64,000 bases of DNA from Alkalicoccus halolimnae (GTDB lineage: Bacteria > Bacillota > Bacilli > Bacillales > Salisediminibacteriaceae), in contig NZ_CP144914.1 of NCBI RefSeq assembly GCF_008014775.2, forward strand, positions 2,356,001-2,420,000, written 5' to 3'. Below, in pieces: positions 36,039 to 44,278 of the stretch. Position 1 is the stretch's first letter, and every line of letters starts with the position of its first letter. Below the pieces are notes generated by a model. It made no database searches. It was not told the DNA's origin and was given only the letters and a program-made list of their open reading frames with translations. The translations under genes and the position numbers were made by a program.

Positions 36039-36077
36039 AAAAAGCCTGTTAGACAGGGATTTGTCTAACAGGCTTTT
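36039..36077. terminator. Orphan terminator-like hairpin, twin of 59489-59525
   Basis: A perfect 16-bp stem AAAAGCCTGTTAGACA / TGTCTAACAGGCTTTT. The same 13-base arm sequence (GCCTGTTAGAC) is found in the hairpin at 59489-59525. No gene ends at this site. Confidence 0.7.
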
Positions 36078-36149
36078 ATCCGTGCGAAACCGAGTTCTTA
36101 TCCTTATAGGACAGCTCCATTCACCGTTATTGAACTTACTTAAGGGAAA

Positions 36150-36232
36150 TGCTCCAGGAAGCTGAAACCTCCTCCACGGCAGGTCAGTTGCAGCGAAGTT
36201 TTCTACATTGATCAACAACAGACATTAACACA
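36150..36232 (-). repeat. B-module end fragment
   Basis: Read on the plus strand it ends with CTCCTCCACGGCAGG, GCAGCGAAGTTTTC, ATCAACAACAGACATTAACACAGC, the outer part of the B module as at 5550-5618. The remainder is lost. Confidence 0.75.
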
Positions 36233-36354
36233 GCGTAAAATAGAGTACAGCACAATTCTAAAGGAACGAAGTATAAATCCGCAAAGCTCCAATCAGGAAA
36301 TGAAAGTGGTATGATACTTATACTTCCAAAGATTATACATGAGGAGCGATGACG

Positions 36355-37308
36355 ATGACGAAGGGTACGATTGAAGTCCACGGATTGGAAAAAACGTTTA
36401 AAGATCAGTTTCAAGCTGTAAAAGGCATTTCTTTTTCAGTCAAAAAAGGAGAATGTTTTGCTTTTCTTGGGCCAAACGGAGCTGGAAAATCCACGACGGT
36501 CAAAATGCTGACAACACTTATTGCTCCTACAGGAGGCCAGGCTCTGGTCAGCGGTTATGATGTTTTAAAGGATCCCGGCCGCGTCCGCTGGGAAATCGGC
36601 GTCGTTCTCCAGGAAACCGGTCTCGATACCGATATGACAGGAAGAGAACTGCTTGAGCTGCAGGGCCGTATTTTTAATCTCTCCAAAAAGGAGGCTTCAC
36701 GGCGTGCGGAAGAACTGCTGAAAAAGGTAGGGCTGCACGAAGAAGCAGACAAACGCTGCGGGAAATATTCCGGTGGTATGAGGCGGCGGCTGGATCTGGC
36801 TGTGACTCTCGTCCATAACCCTCCTATCTTATTTCTCGATGAACCGACGACCGGTCTTGACCCTTTAAACAGAAAAGCGATATGGAATGAAATACACAGG
36901 CTGAATAAAGAAGAAGGAACCACTATTTTTCTTACCACTCAATATTTAGAAGAAGCGGATGCGCTCGCTGACTATGTCAGCATTATAAACGATGGGGAAA
37001 TTGCAGCAGAAGGAACCGCTGCAAGATTAAAACAGGAGATTGGTGCAGATGTGATCCACTGGACATTTACCGGTGAAGAGGATGCACAAAGGGCGGCGGA
37101 GACATTCCTCCAAAGGGAAGACGTCCCTGTAGTGCAGCAGGCGGAAACAGTAAAAGTAACGACTGCCGATGCCGGAAGTAAACTGCAGGACTATATAAGT
37201 GCTCTTACAGAAGCCGGAATTTCCATGGTATCGGTGACAGTAAAAAGTCCGACACTGGACGATGTTTTTATCAGTGTGACGAATGAAAAGGATGGTGGGA
37301 CGAAATGA
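36355..37308 (+). CDS. ABC exporter ATPase, DrrA type
   Basis: A 317-residue ATPase. Walker A is GPNGAGKST, the signature is YSGGMRRRLDLA and Walker B is ILFLDEPTTGLD. A C-terminal extension (to VTNEKDGGTK) is typical for the DrrA/CcmA-like class that pairs with ABC-2 permeases in drug or lipid export. GAGGAG is 8 bases before the ATG at 36355; the ATG two codons upstream is too close. Its stop overlaps the permease start (ATGA). Transported compound unknown. Confidence 0.92.
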   Translation: MTKGTIEVHGLEKTFKDQFQAVKGISFSVKKGECFAFLGPNGAGKSTTVKMLTTLIAPTGGQALVSGYDVLKDPGRVRWEIGVVLQETGLDTDMTGRELLELQGRIFNLSKKEASRRAEELLKKVGLHEEADKRCGKYSGGMRRRLDLAVTLVHNPPILFLDEPTTGLDPLNRKAIWNEIHRLNKEEGTTIFLTTQYLEEADALADYVSIINDGEIAAEGTAARLKQEIGADVIHWTFTGEEDAQRAAETFLQREDVPVVQQAETVKVTTADAGSKLQDYISALTEAGISMVSVTVKSPTLDDVFISVTNEKDGGTK

Positions 37309-38081
37309 AAGTAATCCTTAGAGACACCATGACACTCACAGGCAGAAGCCTGCTCATTTTAATGAGAAATCCTTTTACTGTAGTTCCCAATTTGTTTATC
37401 AGTATCTTTTTTCTGCTCGTCTATACCGGCGGGCTCAGCGGAATCGCTCAGCTTCCTCAATTTGAAGGAGCCGATTACTTGTCTTTCATTCTTCCTGTTT
37501 CAATCGTATCCGCTGCTATCGGGGGAGCGGGAGGCGCGGGGCAGATGCTCATACGCGATCTGGAATCCGGCTACTTCGCCCGCCTGCTGCAAACGCCGGT
37601 TTCGCGTCTCGCTGTCGTATTAGGGCCGATTATAGCCGGAATGCTGCAGCTGCTTCTGCAGACACTGATTATTTTAGGAATCGCTTTTCTTCTCGGCCTG
37701 CAGATTGCGGCAGGTGCCGCGGGTGCCGTGGTACTCATTATTTTTGCCGTCGGATGGGGACTCGCTTTTGCCGGGTACTCTGTCGCTGTTGCGCTTAAAA
37801 CAAAGAATGCACAGGCTGCCCAGGCAGGGACTTTAATCTTTTTCCCACTGCTGTTTTTAAGTACAACATTTGTCCCGATGGAATTGATCGAATCCCCCTG
37901 GATGCGCGGTGCCGCCGTGCTTAATCCAACGACTTATTTGTTTGAAGGGATGAGAAGTGTGCTTATTGATGGCTGGGTGTGGATGCCTCTTCTCACGGGC
38001 ATGGTTGTAATTGCAGCCGGCTGCTTCTTAACGATCGGGCTTTCGGTACGCAGTGCGAAAATTGCATTCAGCAGAGAATAA
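37305..38081 (+). CDS. ABC-2 type exporter permease, DrrB type
   Basis: A 258-residue permease with six predicted helices, starting MKVILRDTMTLTGRSLLILM. It has the ABC-2 transporter pattern FPLLFLSTTFVPMELIESPWMR...NPTTYLFEGMRSVL. It overlaps the ATPase gene by four bases and must work with it as a two-gene exporter. No regulator gene is adjacent. Confidence 0.92.
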   Translation: MKVILRDTMTLTGRSLLILMRNPFTVVPNLFISIFFLLVYTGGLSGIAQLPQFEGADYLSFILPVSIVSAAIGGAGGAGQMLIRDLESGYFARLLQTPVSRLAVVLGPIIAGMLQLLLQTLIILGIAFLLGLQIAAGAAGAVVLIIFAVGWGLAFAGYSVAVALKTKNAQAAQAGTLIFFPLLFLSTTFVPMELIESPWMRGAAVLNPTTYLFEGMRSVLIDGWVWMPLLTGMVVIAAGCFLTIGLSVRSAKIAFSRE

Positions 38082-38159
38082 TTCCACGATTAAATGGGAC
38101 TTAACAGCCGGACTGGTGGGAAAGTTTCGATTTTCCAACAGGACCCTGCGCTTACGAAT

Positions 38160-38445
38160 AAGTTTACCTTGAAAATAAAACATAGTAGCGTCTTTCTTTT
38201 TGGCTTCACGTTCGTAAACGTCCGTCTTCGTTCCCGTAGAGATGCTCCAGGCGGGACAGGCTCAGCTAATCCCCTTCTCCCTCAGGCAGGGCGGGGTGGA
38301 AATAAAAACGAAGCGTGAACATGCCCGTGGAAGAAAAAGGCCGGAAGATCCCTCAGGACGAAGGTCACTTGGATACCTCCTGCATACCCGTGCTTCAGCA
38401 AAGTTTTCCGTGATAAAAACAACTGACGCTGGCAGGACCGCTGCT
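38160..38445 (+). repeat. Diverged A/B repeat
   Basis: TACCTTGAAAATAAAACATA at 38165 is the A terminus; GAGATGCTCCAGGCGGGACA then GGCTCAGCTAATCCC resembles the A core; the tail ACTTGGATACCTCC...GCAAAGTTTTCC resembles the inverted B end. Identity is much lower than in the other composites, so this is an old copy. Confidence 0.65.
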
Positions 38446-38459
38446 ACACAAGGTGTTGT

Positions 38460-39299
38460 TTAGTGGGCGGTCATTTCTTTTTTGATTTCTTCTCCATCAA
38501 GGTCTGAAGGATAGTAAGTCGCCCAGTTGGTCACATCTTCCAGAAGTGCTTCCCGGTCATCTCCCCAGTATAAGTGGAAATGGTCTGATTCTGAAGGATA
38601 TATTTTATGATCGCTGAACTGAATATATTCCGGCATCGAGTCCTCTTCTTCTGCACGTTCAAAGATGAAGCGGACTCCTCTGTTTCCAGCTTCGTAAGTA
38701 AGAATTTTATAACCGTCGTACGTATATTCACTGGAATGCTTCTCTTCGCCTTCGTAAAAAGTAAACGTGTCGTCTTCAATAACAATCCGCTCTACGTCTG
38801 TTTCGTAGCCGACCTCGTAATATTCTTTGTATTCTTCAACTGTCATTTCCTCATCCTTTGCCGCTTTATGTTCGTATACTTCATCGAGCGTCCCATCCTG
38901 GTGATATGGGTAAACAGACTGCCAGTCTCCATTCCAGTCAGATAATGGCCGGCCCTCCACCTGCTCATCCTCAAAATATCCGTTGTAAATCTCCTCCGTT
39001 TCTTCATCATGTTCGTGATTATGCTCATGGTCGTGCTCTTCGTCATAATTGTTTTCGTCATGATGGTCATTCTCATCGTTATGTCCGTGTTCATCGTTAT
39101 GATTATGCCCTTGTTCGCTTTTGGAAAGTTTTTCTTCCTTTTCTCCGTTCTCGTGTTCCTGACCAGGATTACCCGGCTCCTTTGTTTCTTCTTCCGTGGA
39201 AGTGTTTTCTGCTTCCTCAGAATCAGAAACGCCGCACCCTGCTGTAAAGAAAGCGGTAAGCGTAAAAATACTTAACGTTTTAACTGATGATATTTTCAA
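38460..39299 (-). CDS. zinT: ZinT-like zinc-binding lipoprotein with histidine-rich region
   Basis: A 279-residue exported lipoprotein. The lipobox TAGC puts the lipid cysteine at C22. An acidic, histidine-rich linker (HNHNDEHGHNDENDHHDEN) follows, then a ZinT/YodA domain from about residue 105 (YNGYFEDEQVEGRPLSDWNG, DWQSVYPYHQDG, YIQFSDHKIYPSESDHFHLYWG). ZinT proteins bind zinc outside the membrane and pass it to the ZnuABC/AdcABC importer under zinc shortage. The start is TTG at 39299 with AAGGAG 8 bases before it; an in-frame GTG at 39308 overlaps that site. The Zur box at 39321-39341 lies 22 bases upstream, strongly supporting zinc repression. Confidence 0.92.
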   Translation of the reverse strand: MKISSVKTLSIFTLTAFFTAGCGVSDSEEAENTSTEEETKEPGNPGQEHENGEKEEKLSKSEQGHNHNDEHGHNDENDHHDENNYDEEHDHEHNHEHDEETEEIYNGYFEDEQVEGRPLSDWNGDWQSVYPYHQDGTLDEVYEHKAAKDEEMTVEEYKEYYEVGYETDVERIVIEDDTFTFYEGEEKHSSEYTYDGYKILTYEAGNRGVRFIFERAEEEDSMPEYIQFSDHKIYPSESDHFHLYWGDDREALLEDVTNWATYYPSDLDGEEIKKEMTAH

Positions 39300-39320
39300 T
39301 TGGAACACTCCTTAAAATAT

Positions 39321-39341
39321 AAATCGTAACTATTACGATTT
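39321..39341. promoter_or_regulatory. Zur box of the ZinT-like gene
   Basis: AAATCGTAA-N3-TTACGATTT is a perfect inverted repeat and matches the Bacillus Zur operator core (TCGTAATNATTACGA) at all but one or two positions. Confidence 0.92.
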
Positions 39342-39415
39342 ATGATTATACAGAGCTTATCTGGAAGCGTCAAGACGGTCCCACTTGTTTTTTATCTTCA
39401 TTCATATCGATACAT

Positions 39416-39455
39416 ATAAAAAGACCTTCAAGACATAATTTTGTCATGAAGGTCT
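39416..39455 (-). terminator. Terminator of the second CHRD gene
   Basis: A 14-bp stem (AGACCTTCAAGACA / TGTCATGAAGGTCT, one mismatch) is followed by a T-run on the minus strand. Confidence 0.85.
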
Positions 39456-39532
39456 ATAACATTTTTCTCATTATTAATGATTCAGTAAATGTTCAGGCCG
39501 CTTTATCTGCAAAAGTATTAATACCGGCTGAT

Positions 39533-40159
39533 TTATGCTGTCGTTTTGTTACGACGGCCGATCATCAGCAGACCTCCGGCAAGAGCAGCAAACATACCGA
39601 TCATAGTGTAAAGCGGACCGTTGGAAGCTGTATCAGCCATCTCTTCTCCCTCATCTGCTTCTTCCTCTTCCGCGGCTTCCCCATCTCCATCTGTTCTATC
39701 CAGCTGACCGCGGATTTCGCCGTCCGGATAAGTTTCCGTATGGAGATTGGCATAAATATTCCCATTCACAAGCTCTTCAGAAAACTCCTCCCAGCCCATT
39801 TCACCTGCGAGGTCATCTTCAGTAAGGGTTCCGCTGGCAATTTCCCCATCGTAATCAACTGCTTCGTCATTTTCAAAAAGAAACAATTCGACAGGACCGT
39901 TTTCCCCAGCTGGACCACTATGTAAATGTCCCGCTAATGTAGCATTTAATTCATGGGCTTCTACTATAAAATCAATTGATTCCCCATCGTCGCTTACGTG
40001 AAATTCAGCATGTCCGGAAGCGTCGCTGTCGACCTCTTCCACTTCCTGATCCGGGGTTAATTCAGCCATATAGGATGTCCCGTGTGCAGCGGAAGCAGTT
40101 CCGGCAAATCCAGCAAAAGCAACCAGTGACGCGGTAGATAAAACTAATCCTTTTTTCAT
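39533..40159 (-). CDS. CHRD-domain surface protein with MADTAS-type anchor (paralogue)
   Basis: A 208-residue exported protein with signal peptide MKKGLVLSTASLVAFAGFAGTASAA, a CHRD domain (GHLHSGPAGENGPVELFLF; YANLHTETYPDGEIRGQL), an acidic linker of GEAAEEEEADEGEE and the same C-terminus as 5780-6391: MADTASNGPLY, a hydrophobic helix and GRRNKTTA. It is about 70 percent identical to that paralogue by eye. GGAAGTG precedes the ATG at 40159 by about 8 bases; the open frame reaching 40237 lacks a ribosome binding site. It sits between the two zinc-linked genes but has no Zur box itself. Confidence 0.9.
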   Translation of the reverse strand: MKKGLVLSTASLVAFAGFAGTASAAHGTSYMAELTPDQEVEEVDSDASGHAEFHVSDDGESIDFIVEAHELNATLAGHLHSGPAGENGPVELFLFENDEAVDYDGEIASGTLTEDDLAGEMGWEEFSEELVNGNIYANLHTETYPDGEIRGQLDRTDGDGEAAEEEEADEGEEMADTASNGPLYTMIGMFAALAGGLLMIGRRNKTTA

Positions 40160-40413
40160 ATTTTTCACTTCCTTTTTGAATTTTCGCATAAGTGCGACTC
40201 TTTTTATCCTACCCTTGTCGCAGTCTTTAGTAAACATATTACTGGAAATTTTATTGAAAATCCCTTCTATTTTCCATTATAAACCTTAAATTACAAATAA
40301 TTGTTATTTTTGGAGATCATTGTTCTTTTTTCAGTCGGTAATTTTATGTAAATCTGCAGCTGCCACGTAGAAAATCTTCATCTTTATACTATTTTTACAG
40401 CTGAAAGCTTGAT

Positions 40414-40434
40414 AAACCGTAATAATTTTGAAAA
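40414..40434. promoter_or_regulatory. Zur-like site before the histidine-rich gene
   Basis: AAACCGTAATAATT followed by TTGAAAA matches about 14 of 20 positions of the Zur consensus, with a good left half. It lies 60 bases before the start codon at 40495. Confidence 0.5.
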
Positions 40435-40494
40435 CAAGCATGACAGACAACACCGTGATACACTTGTCTTATTATGAACGAAGGAGGAGTTATT

Positions 40495-40821
40495 ATGGCT
40501 CATCATACACATGAACATCATACGCACGAGCACTCCCTCTCCTGTGGACATACAAAAATCCGCCACGGAGACCATATCGATTATATTCATGACAGCCATC
40601 TTCATCACAAGCACGAAAACCACTGGGATGAATGTAAAATTGAAGTAACCGACAAAAATCCCGACAACTGGGCTCCCGTTCAATCCGACTGCAAGCATAA
40701 TGAAGACTGCGGCCACGAAATGGTTCCTCACGGAGATCATTTCGACTATGTCGTCAACGGCCGGCTGCACCACGTCCACGACGATCATGTGGATGATCAT
40801 GGACCGGTGGATATTATTTAA
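40495..40821 (+). CDS. Histidine-rich metal-binding protein with duplicated motif
   Basis: A 108-residue soluble protein, MAHHTHEHHTHEHSLSCGHT..., with two copies of the motif CGHxxxxHGDHxDYxxxxxLHHxH (about residues 17-44 and 72-100), each containing a cysteine and many histidines. This must bind metal, most likely zinc. GGAGGAG lies 7 bases before the ATG at 40495; the ATG at 40474 is upstream of that site. A Zur-like box is upstream and a ZinT-like Zur-controlled gene is 1.2 kb away. A role as a zinc store or delivery protein is inferred; I know the motif from uncharacterised proteins only. Confidence 0.8.
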   Translation: MAHHTHEHHTHEHSLSCGHTKIRHGDHIDYIHDSHLHHKHENHWDECKIEVTDKNPDNWAPVQSDCKHNEDCGHEMVPHGDHFDYVVNGRLHHVHDDHVDDHGPVDII

Positions 40822-40832
40822 ACAGCCTCAAG

Positions 40833-40858
40833 CCTCCCATTACAGCGGGAGGTTTTTT
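40833..40858 (+). terminator. Terminator of the histidine-rich gene
   Basis: CCTCCC / GGGAGG stem with eight-base loop, then TTTTTT, 12 bases behind the stop. Confidence 0.85.
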
Positions 40859-40865
40859 ATTTGTT

Positions 40866-41415
40866 GGCTGCCTTGAAAATAAAGTAAATAAGCAATAAGC
40901 GTGCGCCTTCGTTTCCATGGGGACGCTTTCCGGGTGGGCCGGCTTCAGCTAATTCCTTCCTCCCTTTGGTCGGGCGGAATGGATCTTCGGCTCGTCCTTT
41001 ATCGCCTCGGAGTCGTCCCATGTTCCCTCCGGCTTACGGCATAAAAGACCTATCATCATCTGCTTTCTAAATAAAGAAAACCCCTTCTTGAACATCATTG
41101 ATTCCACCTTTATAGAAGGGAAATTCCATTCCTACAGAAGGCTATTTTCATGACTCATGGTGCAAGGCTTTTGCATGAGGGTCTCTGTTAAAGCTCTGTG
41201 TTGTTTTTTGGAGTGCCTGCGGTTCTTACGCCTGCCCCGGAGAAAGTATACGGCAGCCCTGTCTTCCGCGATGATCTGCGTGCCTTCCGCAGGCTTTTCT
41301 GCCCTGCCACTGGTTTCTACCTTTGTATTTTCTTAATTCAACCGGCGTATCTGTATTTAAAAATCAAAACGAAGAGGAGTTTTCTACGTGTATTAACTAC
41401 AGACTTTGACACAGC
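40866..41415. repeat. Composite A/B MITE-like repeat (A module on plus strand)
   Basis: It starts with a perfect A terminus, GGCTGCCTTGAAAATAAAG, and runs through the A core, the junction GTCTCTGTTAAAGC at about 41187, and an inverted and shortened B module, ending ACTTTGACACAGC. No 8-bp duplication is seen. It lies directly behind the terminator of the histidine-rich gene. Confidence 0.85.
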
Positions 41416-41430
41416 GTAATTCTTAGTCTT

Positions 41431-41461
41431 TCAATAATGTCTAATCATTAGACATTATTGA
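41431..41461. other. Perfect 14-bp palindrome
   Basis: TCAATAATGTCTAA / TTAGACATTATTGA with a 3-base loop (TCA), just behind the composite repeat and about 140 bases before the yhaM start. It has no T-run and could be an operator or a small transposon scar. Confidence 0.6.
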
Positions 41462-41603
41462 GTTAAACCTGCTGTTCGATAGAAGTCCGTCCTGTAAAAC
41501 CATAATAAGGCAGAGCACCTCCGCTGAAGAAGGAAACTTTTAGCAGATAAGCCGCGGGCAGTATGATAAACTAAAGAAAAATGCCGTTAGGAGCAGTGAT
41601 TCG

Positions 41604-42590
41604 ATGATAATAGAAGATTTAGCGTTACTCGATCAGCCAAATCAGCAGTTTCAGGGCTTCGGTCTGATTCGCAGTGCCCAGCTTGCCCAGACAAAAAAAG
41701 GAGATCCTTTTTATAATTTAAGTATCGCCAAAGGAAAAAAAGAAGTTCCTGCTAAAGTCTGGAGCGAGCTGATCGCAGGACAGGAAGAAGAAGTAAAAGA
41801 AGTTCTTCAGGAAGGACGAGTCATTTATTTCGAAGGAGATACTTCCACCTACCAGGACCAGCTGCAGATCACCGTGCGGAACTTCCGGGCGTCCAAAGAA
41901 GATGAAGTCGATACAGCGGATTTCCTGGAGATGGCTCCCGAACGGATCGAATCCCTCCAGCAGGAGCTGGAAGATTATATTGCACTGATTGTCGACCCGC
42001 TGATTCAGGAAGTCGTCTCATCGATCTATCAAAAGTATAAGAAACCATTTTCCAGCTATCCGGCAGCAGTAAAAAATCACCACTCGTTTGTCGGCGGGCT
42101 GCTTTATCATACTGTCTGCATGATTCGTCTCGGCCTCGACGTTTCCAGGCGCTATCCCGGTATTAACCAGGATTTTATTATCGGAGGCATCACCCTGCAT
42201 GATGCATCGAAAGTTATTGAATACACCAGTTATACGGCCCCGCAGTACAGCGTACCAGGAGAGTTTATCGGCCATATTTCCATGTCCTCCATGCTCGTAG
42301 ACCGGGAAGTGCAAAAAATCCTTTCCGACCGGGGAGAAAAAGCACAGCTCACAAAGCTGGAACAGGAAGCCGTCTACCAGCTTCAGCACTGCATTCTCAG
42401 CCACCACGGCAGACTGGAATGGGGCTCTCCCGTAGAACCTAAAACACTGGAGGCTCACGTCATCCATCTAATCGATATGATCGACTCGCGTGTGAACATG
42501 ATAGAACGAGGTCTAGCCGACACTCCGGAAGGCGCCTTCACCAAAGTGTTTCCACTCGGCAAATTGTATAAACCGTCGATGGATGAATAA
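41604..42590 (+). CDS. yhaM: 3'-5' exoribonuclease YhaM
   Basis: A 328-residue nuclease. The N-terminal OB-fold (about 10-90; GLIRSAQLAQTKKGDPFYNLSIA) is followed by an HD domain (about 155-290) with the metal ligands in NHHSFVGGLLYHTVCM, TLHDASKVIEY and LSHHGRLEWGSP. YhaM trims RNA 3' ends in Bacillales. AGGAG precedes the ATG by about 10 bases. Length and motifs are complete. Confidence 0.94.
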   Translation: MIIEDLALLDQPNQQFQGFGLIRSAQLAQTKKGDPFYNLSIAKGKKEVPAKVWSELIAGQEEEVKEVLQEGRVIYFEGDTSTYQDQLQITVRNFRASKEDEVDTADFLEMAPERIESLQQELEDYIALIVDPLIQEVVSSIYQKYKKPFSSYPAAVKNHHSFVGGLLYHTVCMIRLGLDVSRRYPGINQDFIIGGITLHDASKVIEYTSYTAPQYSVPGEFIGHISMSSMLVDREVQKILSDRGEKAQLTKLEQEAVYQLQHCILSHHGRLEWGSPVEPKTLEAHVIHLIDMIDSRVNMIERGLADTPEGAFTKVFPLGKLYKPSMDE

Positions 42591-42682
42591 ATTATCTTCA
42601 ATTGGCCCTTGTTTAACTTCCCCAGAAAAAAGGAATAGACTCTCTGGATAGAAAAAATGAACAGTAAAGGAGCTAATTCAAT

Positions 42683-43108
42683 ATGGAACAACAGCAGGTA
42701 AAAAAACGCATCGAAGAAATCGTTGATAAAAACGTCATCGGTATTCTCTCATCTGTCGAAAACAATAAGCCATATGCCCGCTATATGACATTTCTAAATG
42801 AAGATTTAACTCTTTATACGCCGACGAGCAAGGAAACATACAAAGTGGAAGAAATTGAGAAAAACGCGAACGTCCACGTTCTGCTCGGCTATCAGGGCGA
42901 AGGTTTTGGAGATGAGTATGTCGAAGTGAGCGGTAAAGCCTCGATCCGTGACGATAAGCAGCTCATAGAAGACCTCTGGATTGATGATCTCGACAACTGG
43001 TTTGAAGGAAAAGATGACCCGAATCTTATCTTCCTTGAAATCAAGCCGGAATCGATCCGTCTGATGAACGGCAGAGGCGAGCCGCCTCAGAGCCTCGATT
43101 TAAAATAA
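42683..43108 (+). CDS. General stress protein, PPOX split-barrel (YdaG-like)
   Basis: A 141-residue FMN-binding-type split-barrel protein (MEQQQVKKRIEEIVDKNVIGILSSVENNKPYARYMTFLNEDLTLYTP). It resembles the B. subtilis sigma-B-controlled general stress protein YdaG group. AAAGGAG precedes the ATG by 10 bases. It is a separate unit between yhaM and a hydrolase gene, with its own terminator. Confidence 0.88.
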   Translation: MEQQQVKKRIEEIVDKNVIGILSSVENNKPYARYMTFLNEDLTLYTPTSKETYKVEEIEKNANVHVLLGYQGEGFGDEYVEVSGKASIRDDKQLIEDLWIDDLDNWFEGKDDPNLIFLEIKPESIRLMNGRGEPPQSLDLK

Positions 43109-43124
43109 AGGAATAGAAAAGCTC

Positions 43125-43155
43125 AGCCGTCCCAAACATAGGGACGGCTTTTTTT
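43125..43155 (+). terminator. Terminator of the YdaG-like gene
   Basis: A 9-bp perfect stem AGCCGTCCC / GGGACGGCT with T-run, 17 bases behind the stop. Confidence 0.9.
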
Positions 43156-43246
43156 ATCAGATTCCATTCCACAGAACTTTACCTTTGCTTACCATTTTTT
43201 TATACTTATCGTTAACTTATATGAAAGCGTGCATGGAGGTGTCCCT

Positions 43247-44233
43247 ATGAAAACGGATGATACATTTAATGACCGATTGAAACTGAAGCTATTATCCTTC
43301 ATTCCCAACCGGACAAAAAAGAATAGAATTTATGCCTACTTGAGAAAAGGACCGAGACTCCCCCTTGAAAACATTGAACACGCGCGGGAGAAAATAATAT
43401 CTCTCAGCCGAAAAAATCCCGCAGTCACATTTCCCGGATCGATCAAGGACAAGACAGCTGTTAACGAGAAGAGGCATACGCCGATAAGAGTTTACACGCC
43501 TCCTGGTGAAGGTCCTTTTCCTGTAATAATCTACATGCACGGCGGCGGGTTCAGCATTGGAGATCTGGATATGGCAGATAATATATGCCGCGTCTTATCT
43601 TCATCCACTAAAAGTGTCGTCGCCAGCGTCGACTATGCGCTCGCTCCTGAATACAAATTCCCGTTTGCGCTGGATGAATGCTTCGAGGTAATAAAATGGA
43701 TCGAATCCAACTCCGAAGAACTGCAAGTGCGGATGAGCAATCTGATTCTTGCCGGAGACAGCGCCGGCGGGAATTTAGCTGCTGCCCTTTCACTCCGGTT
43801 TCATGAAGTAAATCGTCCGATGCCCGTGTATCAGGTGCTTCTTTCCCCGGTACTCGATATGCAGACGAGCGCGGAAGAAAAATTAAAAAACATGGAGGAG
43901 CTCGTACTCTCCCGGAGAGGAATGGAAACCTTTTACCACTACTATTTTGAAGAAACCGCGGATCCTGCCGATCTCTCAGCTTCTCCCCTGTTTGCTCCGG
44001 AAAGTGTATTTGCTGCTCTCCCTGCCACAATCCTTATTACCGCTGAGGATGACCCTCTCAGCGAAGAAGCTTTTATTTACGCAGATAAGCTGCGACAGGC
44101 CGGTGTCCGCGTTTACCATAAACATTACAAAGAGATCTTTCATGATTTTGTTACGTTTACCGGCGTACTGGATGAAGCGGAGGATGCTTTAGCCTATATT
44201 GCTGCAATTTTGACGCATGAACAGAAAGCCTGA
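43247..44233 (+). CDS. Alpha/beta hydrolase of the hormone-sensitive lipase family
   Basis: A 328-residue carboxylesterase. The oxyanion-hole motif HGGGFSIGD and nucleophile elbow GDSAGGNLA define the HSL (type IV) esterase family; the acid and base are in ITAEDDPLSEE and IFHDFVTF. It is cytoplasmic and likely hydrolyses short-chain esters. GGAGG lies 7 bases before the ATG at 43247; the ATG at 43229 is upstream of that site. A related enzyme is encoded at 60551-61618. Confidence 0.9.
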   Translation: MKTDDTFNDRLKLKLLSFIPNRTKKNRIYAYLRKGPRLPLENIEHAREKIISLSRKNPAVTFPGSIKDKTAVNEKRHTPIRVYTPPGEGPFPVIIYMHGGGFSIGDLDMADNICRVLSSSTKSVVASVDYALAPEYKFPFALDECFEVIKWIESNSEELQVRMSNLILAGDSAGGNLAAALSLRFHEVNRPMPVYQVLLSPVLDMQTSAEEKLKNMEELVLSRRGMETFYHYYFEETADPADLSASPLFAPESVFAALPATILITAEDDPLSEEAFIYADKLRQAGVRVYHKHYKEIFHDFVTFTGVLDEAEDALAYIAAILTHEQKA

Positions 44234-44240
44234 GCGTACT

Positions 44241-44278
44241 AAAAAGGAAGGAACCGGATGCCGGCCCCTTCCTTTTTT
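44241..44278. terminator. Bidirectional terminator between convergent genes
   Basis: AAAAAGGAAGG...CCGG / CCGG...CCTTCCTTTTTT forms a strong stem with T-runs on both strands; it serves the esterase gene and the EamA gene. Confidence 0.88.

Larger units (their letters stand above)
35795..36354. other. Intergenic region with hairpin and repeat fragment
   Basis: Between divergent genes (hydrolase on minus, ABC exporter on plus). It contains the hairpin at 36039-36077 and a B-module fragment at 36150-36232. No reading frame is credible. Confidence 0.6.

Noticed and set aside
35940..36218. A 92-codon minus-strand frame over the hairpin
   Set aside because: It reads through a terminator-like hairpin and a B-repeat fragment, with no ribosome binding site.
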